DNA of 64,000 nucleotides. Origin: Alteromonadaceae bacterium 2753L.S.0a.02 (GTDB lineage: Bacteria > Pseudomonadota > Gammaproteobacteria > Pseudomonadales > Cellvibrionaceae). The position numbers were made by a program, and so were the translations under genes. Positions 55,301-61,581 of this stretch are shown here, piece after piece. Below the pieces are notes generated by a model, which saw only the letters and a list, made by a program, of their open reading frames with translations, did not search any database and was not told the origin of the DNA. Every line of letters starts with the position of its first letter. The first letter of the stretch is position 1. The stretch spans positions 4,303,001-4,367,000 of the forward strand of contig VISH01000002.1 of the NCBI GenBank assembly GCA_007827375.1, written 5' to 3'.

Positions 55301-58177
55301 CAACGAAGTACTGATGGTTCTACTTGGTCCGACATCGCCAGCGCGACAAACGCTAGTTACACATTAACTGACGCCGATGTCGGTAACTTTGTTCGTGTTA
55401 CTGCAAGTTATACCGACAATCAGGGAACCGCTGAGACCCCTATATCATCGGCCTCAGGTTTAATCACAGGAATAAACGACACAGCATCAATCAGTTTTTC
55501 TGGAACAGAAACTGAAGATCAAATTTTATCTGCAACAGTTACTGATGCCGACGGGTTCTCGGCGGTTTCTTACCAATGGCAGCGCAGCTCCGATGGTTCA
55601 ACCTGGACAGATATTAGTTCAGCAACCAATGCCAGTTACACATTAACCGATGCCGATGTTGGCAACTTTGTTCGCGTAACCGCGAGTTATACCGATAATC
55701 AAGGAACTGCAGAGGCCCCAATATCGTCCTCCTCCGGATCAATCACTGGCATCAACGACACCGCTACGATTAGTTTTTCAGGAACTGAAACTGAAGATCA
55801 AACTCTTTCAGCCACTATCACCGATACGGACGGATTTGGTGCCGTAAATTATCAATGGCAACGAAGTACTGATGGTTCTACTTGGTCCGACATTGCTAGC
55901 GCGACTAACGCAAATTACACGTTAAACGATACCGATGTCGGTAACTCTATACGTGTAACCGCAAGCTATACCGACAATCAGGGAACCACTGAAACCCCTG
56001 TATCATCGGCCTCAGGTTTAATCACAGGAATAAACGACACAGCATCAATCAGTTTTTCTGGAACAGAAACTGAGGATCAAATTTTATCTTCCACCATCAC
56101 TGATGCCGATGGCTTTGGTTCAGTGACTTATCAATGGCAACGAAGCACTGACGGTTCTATTTGGTCTGACATTGCTAGCGCGACAAATGCCAATTACACA
56201 TTAACCGATGCCGATGTCGGTAACTTTATACGTGTAACCGCAAGCTATACCGATAATCAAGGCACAGCTGAAACTCCAATATCTGCAGCATCAGGATTAA
56301 TTACAGGAGTTAATGACACCGCCTCAATTAATTTCTCGGGCACCGAAGCTGAAGACCAAATATTGAGCGCAACAATTACAGATGCGGATGGTTTTTCAGT
56401 TGTCGCCTACCAATGGCAACGTAGTTCTGACGGTTCAAACTGGATTAACATCGCAAGCGCTACCGAAGCAAACTACACGCTGAGCGACGCGGATGTTGGT
56501 AATTATGTTCGCGTAACCGCCAATTTCACCGACGATCAGGGCACTCTAGAAAGCCCAATTTCTACCAGTTCGGCGTTGGTTACAGGTATAAATGACACGC
56601 CTCAATTATTAAATCCACTTCCCGATCAAACCGCACTGGAAGATACCCTTTTTAATTGGCAAATACCCGCGAACACGTTTTATGATCCTGACGGCGAACA
56701 ACTTACATTTCAAGCCAGTCTTGAAAATGGCGCCCCCCTCCCAAACTGGCTTACCTTCGACGCTGCTACGCAAACTTTTAGTGGCCTTGCAGATAATGAT
56801 AGCCAGGCCGGTAATTTCACGATTAACGTTAATGCCATCGACGGGAGTGGCGCCTCTGTAACAGCAAATTTTTCACTCACACTCAACAGCGTTAACGATC
56901 AACCCGCGATTACTGGTACTACAAATCACAGCGCTCTCGAAGATTCATCACCAGAGTCTGTGGATATAAGTAATGTGTTTAGTGATGAAGAGGATGGCAA
57001 TCAGCTAACCTACCAAGTACTCAGCAATAGTAATACGACGCTTATCAGCAACGCATCAATAAATACCAATGGTGAACTTGAGCTGAGTTACGGCACCAAT
57101 CAAAATGGCACCAGCACGCTCACGATTCAGGCAACCGACTCACAAGGGGCATCGGTAGTATCGGCATATACGGTTCAGGTAACGCCGGTTAACGACCCAC
57201 CTCAGGCAGCTCAAATTGAAGATATCACCCTCACTGGAGGTCATCAGCAAACGAGTACGGTGGATATTTCCAATATTTTTAGCGACCCCGAGAGTGGTTC
57301 CAATTTAAATTACACCATTGTGGCGAACAGCAATTCAGATTTAATTACAGTCGCCAGTGTTGATTCGACCAGTCAAAACATTAACCTTACTGTCTCCGCA
57401 CTGCCTTATGGCACAGCGACAATCACAATTCGTGCTACCGATACAGACGGGGCATTCGTAGAAACCTCGTTTACTGTTAATGTGCTGGCAGCACCAGTAA
57501 CAACGACACCAGAGCAACCCAGCACTCCCGACACACCCGCAACAACGCCTATTGACAATAGTACAGACGAAACGCCAAACGAAGCAACGCCAGCTACTCC
57601 AGAGGCTGAGGAAGCGCCAGAGACACCACTGAGCAACACGGAAGCATCGCCTCAAAACAATTTTTTCATTAACGTGATAAATAACCTGGGCGAACCACCA
57701 ATTGACTTTGGTTCAGATTACAGCACAGATTATCCACACCGGGAGAGCCCGAGACCGCAAAACCGCGAAGTGGTCGACGAAAAATCGCCAGCATCTAACG
57801 ATATAGATTTGGCTAATTTGGTGGCACTTCCTGGCAGTTATCTCAGTGAGAAAGATATTGCTGATTTTAATGATGAGTTACATAAACTCAGAATGGACAT
57901 GGCAAAAACATTGGAAGAACAACATACCTCCGACGTTATTTACAAAGGGATTACGGTGTCGCTAACCGCCGGCATTATTATTTGGTTATTGCGCGCCGGA
58001 AGTGTTCTACTCACTTTGTTTTCGTTGCTGCCAGTTTGGAAAGGACTTGACCCGCTTCCGGTGATAACCAATAGCCAAAGACGGGAACAGAATAAAAAAC
58101 AGCGTAAGGACAAACGTGAAGAAGATACCATGCGCAAGGAAGTAGGCTATTTGTTCGACAAGTCGAAAAGTAGCTGA
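49397..58177 (+). CDS. Giant LEPR/DUF4347 protein with about 20 Ig-like repeats
   Basis: The 2926-residue protein begins with a LEPR-type motif (EPLEDRLLFSA, residues 15-25), where Sec signals would be expected. A DUF4347 domain follows (about 90-255; IHLITHGNQGRINLGDSQL, DILIYGCNL, LAAAPADD at its end), then a beta-rich VCBS-like region (about 255-520). About 20 Ig-like repeats of 93 residues come next, the last 17 nearly identical (core YQWQRSTDGSTWSDI). One cadherin-like and two related domains precede a Thr/Pro/Glu-rich linker. A membrane segment near 2849-2881 and a basic tail end it. Probable cell-surface or envelope-spanning adhesin. Confidence 0.88.
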   Translation: MGRKTVTRKMRIVAEPLEDRLLFSATTDFVLLSDGPDDPDNLSVQADNANLLDILQLPDPLGDPTAFEPLLDTPDIDSSPLPREYFGGELIFVDSAVDNSTQLLEELELSETSEYQVFMLDSNADGIEQISLVLAQYAGVQGIHLITHGNQGRINLGDSQLDTNSLSNFQDQLSSWGDALDANGDILIYGCNLTGDAAGEQLINSLANITSADVAASNDATGASTLGGDWQLESRTGIIETQTLEAHQWQGLLAAAPADDAITVWHDEVITGNLFTGVGGTQINADTFTGSGQLVSVEYNGVVYSSFDGSDNLTIAADSGTFVINRDGTYTFTTNYTASTVNNDTALDWAGAFNVYGFAAGATYEASVDVLDTSFSNATADSAVEFDNGIGVMYPGSLTDEIDNDGNTEALVIDLQANYGMATVTVSRLGGSPVEQANWEAYDASGNQVGSGSVAGVGGGGASDFIDVFISDTSADFQYLVFTSGNTNTSYVVNQITFAADEPGDESFIYSVEDSGDLAAGTANGNFTISFVDDNNLATAYLDGIGSEGSTASTGFLADDADGVSGPVSYQWQRSVDGDNWNNISGATASDYVLTADEGGMYVRAQLTYVDDEGTIETVNSQVSSQVTNNGAGRALFSGIEFEGEILTGSIYDQDGVPGTISYQWQSSADGSTWSDISGATSSDFTLTASEVGQYVRLTANYTDNASNPENVQSVSSGIIGSGNTPGTVILSGSATEDQNLNALVSDANGATGVISYAWQRSSDGSSWANITGATTASYTLGDDDVAQYIRVSASYTDDAGYSESLVSSATSPINNVNDTPSLSFSGTETEDQLLTASLADADGISTVDYQWQRSSDGSTWTDIAGAIASSYTLGDADVNNYVRVTASYTDDQGTLETPASSASGLITGINDTASISFSGTETEDEILSSIITDADGYSAVTYQWQRSTDGSTWTNIGSANNSTYTLTDADVGNFVRVTASYTDNQGTAEAPISSSSGSITGINDTATISFSGTETEDQTLSATITDADGFGAVNYQWQRSTDGSTWSDIASATNASYILTDADVGNFIRVNASYTDNQGTAETPISPASGLITGINDTASISFSGTETEDQILSATVTDADGFGSVTYQWQRSTDGSTWSDIGSATNASYTLTDADVDNFVRVTASYTDNQGTAEAPISSSSGSITGINDTATISFSGTETEDQILSATVTDADGFSAVSYQWQRSSDGSTWTDIGSAINASYTLTDADVDNFVRVTASYTDNQGTAETPVSSASGLIIGINDTASISFSGIETEDQTLSSTITDADGFSAVSYQWQRSSDGSTWTDIGTAINASYTLTDADVGNFVRVTASYTDNQGTTETPVSSASGLITGINDTASISFSGTETEDQTLSATITDADGFTAVNYQWQRSTDGSTWSDIGSATNASYTLTDADVGNFVRVNASYTDNQGTAETPVSSASGLITGINDTASISFSGTETEDQTLSASITDADGFGAVNYQWQRSSDGSTWIDIASATNASYTLTDADVDNFVRVTASYTDNQGTAETPISSASGLITGINDTASISFSGTETEDQILSSTITDADGFGAVNYQWQRSTDGSTWTDIVSATNANYTLNDADVGNFIRVTASYTDNQGTAEAPISSSSGSITGINDTATISFSGTETEDQTLSASITDADGYTVVNYQWQRSSDGSTWTDIGSATNASYTLTDADVDNFVRVTASYTDNQGTTETPVSSTSGLIRGINDTASISFSGTETEDQTLSATITDADGFGSVTYQWQRSTDGSTWSDIGSATNASYTLTDADVGNFVRVTASYTDNQGTAETPISSSSGSISGINDAATISFSGTETEDQILSASITDADGFGVVTYQWQRSTDGSIWSDIASATNASYTLTDADVGNFIRVTASYTDNQGTAETPISSTSGLITGINDTASISFSGTETEDQILSSTITDADGFGAVNYQWQRSTDGSTWSDIASATNASYTLTDADVGNFVRVTASYTDNQGTAETPISSASGLITGINDTASISFSGTETEDQILSATVTDADGFSAVSYQWQRSSDGSTWTDISSATNASYTLTDADVGNFVRVTASYTDNQGTAEAPISSSSGSITGINDTATISFSGTETEDQTLSATITDTDGFGAVNYQWQRSTDGSTWSDIASATNANYTLNDTDVGNSIRVTASYTDNQGTTETPVSSASGLITGINDTASISFSGTETEDQILSSTITDADGFGSVTYQWQRSTDGSIWSDIASATNANYTLTDADVGNFIRVTASYTDNQGTAETPISAASGLITGVNDTASINFSGTEAEDQILSATITDADGFSVVAYQWQRSSDGSNWINIASATEANYTLSDADVGNYVRVTANFTDDQGTLESPISTSSALVTGINDTPQLLNPLPDQTALEDTLFNWQIPANTFYDPDGEQLTFQASLENGAPLPNWLTFDAATQTFSGLADNDSQAGNFTINVNAIDGSGASVTANFSLTLNSVNDQPAITGTTNHSALEDSSPESVDISNVFSDEEDGNQLTYQVLSNSNTTLISNASINTNGELELSYGTNQNGTSTLTIQATDSQGASVVSAYTVQVTPVNDPPQAAQIEDITLTGGHQQTSTVDISNIFSDPESGSNLNYTIVANSNSDLITVASVDSTSQNINLTVSALPYGTATITIRATDTDGAFVETSFTVNVLAAPVTTTPEQPSTPDTPATTPIDNSTDETPNEATPATPEAEEAPETPLSNTEASPQNNFFINVINNLGEPPIDFGSDYSTDYPHRESPRPQNREVVDEKSPASNDIDLANLVALPGSYLSEKDIADFNDELHKLRMDMAKTLEEQHTSDVIYKGITVSLTAGIIIWLLRAGSVLLTLFSLLPVWKGLDPLPVITNSQRREQNKKQRKDKREEDTMRKEVGYLFDKSKSS
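51851..56593 (+). repeat. Seventeen exact-length 279-bp coding repeats
   Basis: The block measures 4743 bp, exactly 17 x 279, so no unit has gained or lost a codon. Each unit encodes one Ig-like domain of 93 residues starting near DTASISFSGTETED. Three more diverged units precede it (about 51000-51850). Four junctions carry the identical variant AEAPISSSSGSITGINDTAT (after units 2, 4, 9 and 14), which shows that multi-unit blocks have been copied. Confidence 0.93.
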
Positions 58178-58228
58178 GCCATTAACCGTTAGGTTTAACA
58201 GATAAATAACGCTGCGATGTAATACGCG

Positions 58229-59746
58229 ATGACTTTTAAAATCTCGCCAACCGTGCAATTAAGTATCGGCTTGGTACTGCTCACAATATCCATATTATTG
58301 GTTGCTCAGGCTATCGGCCTTACACCGGGCATCAATTCCAATGAGCGTTTATACGCACGACAAAAACTCGCGGAAACCATCGCATTGCAAGCCACAATCG
58401 CATTAAAACGCAATGACCGGTTCTTTTTACCCACAATGTTTAATCAAATTGTGGAACAAACGCCGAGCATTCGCTCGCTGGCTTTGCGACGCTCCGACAC
58501 CACTGTGGCCTATCAAACAGCGTTACACGCAAAACTTTGGACCCTCTCGTCCGGTAGCAGCTCAACGCCAGAGGAATTTCGAATCCCCATTGTACTGGAT
58601 GGCGTAAACCAAGCTAATTTAGAAATAACCTTTACCCCACTGGGAAGCGATAACAACGAACTTCTAGGTATTCCACGCTTTATTTGGTTCATCATTTTTA
58701 TTTGTACCAGCGGATTCCTAACATTTTCCATCTATTTACGTCGTACCTTAAAACACCTGGACCCAAGTTCCGTAGTACCAGCCCGGGTACGCAACGCACT
58801 TAATACCATGGCCGAAGGTGTTTTGATTTTGGATAAACGTACCCAGGTCATTCTCGCCAACGATGCCTTTGTAAGCAGATTCGAACGGCCAGAAACCAAA
58901 CTGATTGGTCGCAATGCCAGTAAACTGGGCTTATCGTTAGAGAATAACAGTCTGCACCTGCCGTGGGAGCTAGCACAACGCAGCGGGCAAAAACAGGTTA
59001 AAGTACGAATGCGCGCTTCACTGAAGGGGGAATCAGCAATTTTCAATGTTAATTCGGTACCCATTCTCGATGAAAAAAACCGCTTCCAGGGCACTATTAA
59101 CAGCTTCGATGATATTACCGAAATCGAAGCAAAAACCTCCATGCTTCAGGATATGCTCACTAACCTGGTGGACAAACAAAAATATATTGAAATAAAAAAC
59201 CAGGAATTACACCACCTGGCAACTCGCGATCCGCTCACCGATTGCTACAACCGCCGCAGTCTGTTCGAGCGACTGGAGCAGCACTTTAAGAGCAAGAATA
59301 CTTTGCATCAGGAATTCTGCGTAATCATGCTGGATATCGATCACTTCAAACGCATAAATGATACTTTCGGCCATAACGTTGGCGATGTAGTGATTAAGGG
59401 TGTGTGCCATTTGGTGTGGCAGCAACTCGGAAAACACGACATGATCGCCCGCTTCGGTGGTGAAGAATTCTGCGTTCTCCTACCCGAATGCACTACCCAA
59501 CGTGCGCAACATCTTGCTGAGAAATGCCGATCGATGATAGCCGGCAACCCCATAGATAATATCGAAGTTACAGCAAGTTTCGGTATCAGTACATTGGCAT
59601 TCGGAGCGCAAACGCCGAACGAAATTATTCTTCAAGCGGATCAGGCACTCTACGCCTCGAAAAACGCTGGCCGAAATCGCTGCACCTTGTGGTCGCAAGC
59701 TCTTGTAAAAGAGGATGCAGTAAAGAGTCTCGCCCGCGCTGACTGA
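58229..59746 (+). CDS. Membrane diguanylate cyclase with periplasmic sensor and PAS
   Basis: The 505-residue protein has a membrane helix (about 7-28), a periplasmic sensor stretch (to about 145), a second helix (about 150-172), a PAS-like domain (about 185-300, MAEGVLILDKRTQVILANDAF) and a GGDEF domain (about 335-500). The active motif is GGEEF at 410-414, preceded by DIDHFKRINDTFGHNVGD, so it should make cyclic di-GMP. The inhibitory RxxD site is GKHD here, so product feedback is probably weak. It lies 52 bp after the giant surface-protein gene, in the same direction, suggesting control of that system. Confidence 0.92.
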   Translation: MTFKISPTVQLSIGLVLLTISILLVAQAIGLTPGINSNERLYARQKLAETIALQATIALKRNDRFFLPTMFNQIVEQTPSIRSLALRRSDTTVAYQTALHAKLWTLSSGSSSTPEEFRIPIVLDGVNQANLEITFTPLGSDNNELLGIPRFIWFIIFICTSGFLTFSIYLRRTLKHLDPSSVVPARVRNALNTMAEGVLILDKRTQVILANDAFVSRFERPETKLIGRNASKLGLSLENNSLHLPWELAQRSGQKQVKVRMRASLKGESAIFNVNSVPILDEKNRFQGTINSFDDITEIEAKTSMLQDMLTNLVDKQKYIEIKNQELHHLATRDPLTDCYNRRSLFERLEQHFKSKNTLHQEFCVIMLDIDHFKRINDTFGHNVGDVVIKGVCHLVWQQLGKHDMIARFGGEEFCVLLPECTTQRAQHLAEKCRSMIAGNPIDNIEVTASFGISTLAFGAQTPNEIILQADQALYASKNAGRNRCTLWSQALVKEDAVKSLARAD

Positions 59747-59783
59747 AGTGAGTGGGCTATCTGGAAATATTAGCAACTACGAT

Positions 59784-60620
59784 TTATTCGGGAGTAAACC
59801 ACAGTTCCTTACGGGCAATCGGAACGCCTCTGGGCAAGTCTGGATTAGGAATGTCAAAAACTAGGCGATTTTTAAGCGGTACTTGTTGTAAGCCGTCTTT
59901 AATAAGCGGGTGCCCATAAAAAAAACGATCAAACTCGCCCGAATCAATCAGCTTCTCCAATCCTTGTTCCACGTCTTTAGCAAGCGCTTCGCTTTTTTGC
60001 GAAAAGTAAAAATAGGCAGGCAGACGGTAATGAACCGCGAGATTTTTTTCAATCGCCAAATTGAGATCAGAAAACCGCTGTAAGTCATTCCATACCTGCT
60101 GGATACCGCGCGGAAACGCATCAAAGCGTTTGTAGGCGAGCATATTAGGCAGGAGTTCAAAGTTGTGCGAGGTTACGACTCTAAACCCCGCTGAACGAAA
60201 TATATCCGTATCAATCCAGGCTTCCCCCTGCCCCAGCGAGAATGTTCTGAAATCAGAAAGCGATTTAACGCGATCAAAACGGCTTTGTTCCCCGGCGCGA
60301 ATTAATAACACGCGATAACCGGTAAGGCCTTTAAAAATGGGAATTCGCACCGGAATAAGCTGATCGTCAAGCTGCTGGCTCGCACCCGCCCACATTACGT
60401 CAATTTTGTTTTCCAATGCCGATTTTATTTTGCGTTTTTCAGAACAATACCAGTCATTTCTCTGCAACTGGATATCTGCCGAATTTTGACTCAGAGCCAG
60501 CTTTAAGAGATCCACGGCATAACCGCGATCGCCCTGCATGCAATGGTGGATGGTTGTTGCTGCGCTGCAGATATTTACCAGGCCCATAAATACACCTGCA
60601 AAAAACCATGCGGCTTTCAT
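59784..60620 (-). CDS. Exported solute-binding-like protein, paralogue of 40061
   Basis: The 278-residue protein has a signal peptide (MKAAWFFAGVFMGLVNICSA) and a family 3-type periplasmic binding fold (TTIHHCMQGDRGYAVDLLKLALSQN, SLSDFRTFSLGQGEAWIDTDIF, LAYKRFDAFPRGIQQVWNDL). It ends PRGVPIARKELWFTPE. No permease or ATPase is adjacent. It converges with the diguanylate cyclase gene, 38 bp apart, and is a paralogue of the product at 40061-40999. It could act as a periplasmic ligand sensor for the cyclase, but that is speculation from position. Confidence 0.75.
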   Translation of the reverse strand: MKAAWFFAGVFMGLVNICSAATTIHHCMQGDRGYAVDLLKLALSQNSADIQLQRNDWYCSEKRKIKSALENKIDVMWAGASQQLDDQLIPVRIPIFKGLTGYRVLLIRAGEQSRFDRVKSLSDFRTFSLGQGEAWIDTDIFRSAGFRVVTSHNFELLPNMLAYKRFDAFPRGIQQVWNDLQRFSDLNLAIEKNLAVHYRLPAYFYFSQKSEALAKDVEQGLEKLIDSGEFDRFFYGHPLIKDGLQQVPLKNRLVFDIPNPDLPRGVPIARKELWFTPE

Positions 60621-60743
60621 TCAATCCTCACTTGGCGTGTTTTGCTTAGGCTCAAATAGCAGTCTAATCGCCTGCTCTTCAGTGTTGTTTAACGGGGGCA
60701 CACAAATACCAGAGCGATAACAATCTGCGAGCCAAAGACTAAA

Positions 60744-60765
60744 ATGCCCCGCTAAGGCGGGGCAT
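60744..60765 (-). terminator. Intrinsic terminator of the frd operon
   Basis: ATGCCCCGC/GCGGGGCAT form a perfect 9-bp stem with a TAAG loop. On the minus strand the stem is followed by TTTTAGT. It lies 40 bp past the frdB stop. Confidence 0.85.
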
Positions 60766-60804
60766 ATCAGATGAGGGGTGAATAATAGTACTTCGCGTCG
60801 CGAA

Positions 60805-61569
60805 TTACACCTGTGCGAGAGCCATTTTTCTGCGCATAAAGGCAATTTGTTGCGCCAGAGGCAGCTCTTTCGGGCACATATCGTCACAACCCAGCAGGGT
60901 CATGCAGCCAAAAACACCATCTTCGGTGCCAAGCACTTCATAGTAATCGGCATCGCTACGATCATCGCGTGGATCGATTTTAAATCGTGCCAGCTGGTTG
61001 ATGCCCACAGCGCCCACGAAATCGGCGCGCATTTGCGCAGTACCACAGGCGGCTATACAGCATCCGCATTCCACGCATCGCTCCAACTCGTAAATTTTTT
61101 CTGCAACGTCGGGTTCCATCTTTTCTTCTAGCCTGCAGAAATCACGCTCTTGTTCTTTGTTATGAATCCACGTTTCGAGATGCTCGCTCATGTTGCGCAT
61201 CCACTTACCCGTATTCACTGACAGATCGCCGATCAATTCAAAACCGGGCAACGGTGCCAGCGTTAGCACTGCAGGCAGCTCCTGGGTAAGTGTGCGGCAA
61301 GCCAGTTTTGGACGGCCGTTTACCAGCATGGCACAGCTGCCACAAATTCCAGCACGACATACAAAATCGAACTGAACGCTGGGGTCATGATTCTCACGAA
61401 TTTCATTTAACAGGATAAATAATGTCATGGAATCAGCTTCTTCCACTTCAAAGGTATCGAAGTGTGGCACACTGCTTTCATCCAAAGGGTTGTGGCGAAA
61501 AATATTCACGGTCAACTTGCGGTACTCACCAGCACTCGCTTCAACTTGTTTAACAGGGATAGTATTCAC
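60805..61569 (-). CDS. frdB: Fumarate reductase iron-sulfur subunit, Wolinella type
   Basis: The 254-residue subunit carries electrons between the haem subunit and the flavoprotein. It binds a 2Fe-2S cluster (CRAGICGSC plus a later Cys in LACRTLT) and the 4Fe-4S and 3Fe-4S clusters (CVECGCCIAACG, CMTLLGCDDMCP). The long N-terminal block FRHNP to VEEADSMTLFILLNEIRENHDPS and the APLPGFELIGDLSVNTGKWM stretch recall the FrdB of epsilonproteobacteria rather than E. coli. It is the last gene of frdCAB, 12 bp after frdA, and is followed by a terminator. Confidence 0.9.
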   Translation of the reverse strand: MNTIPVKQVEASAGEYRKLTVNIFRHNPLDESSVPHFDTFEVEEADSMTLFILLNEIRENHDPSVQFDFVCRAGICGSCAMLVNGRPKLACRTLTQELPAVLTLAPLPGFELIGDLSVNTGKWMRNMSEHLETWIHNKEQERDFCRLEEKMEPDVAEKIYELERCVECGCCIAACGTAQMRADFVGAVGINQLARFKIDPRDDRSDADYYEVLGTEDGVFGCMTLLGCDDMCPKELPLAQQIAFMRRKMALAQV

Positions 61570-61581
61570 TTCGTACTCCTC

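Noticed and set aside
51851..56593. Many small open frames in other registers inside the Ig repeat block
   Set aside because: They recur with the 279-bp period and are by-products of the repeat.
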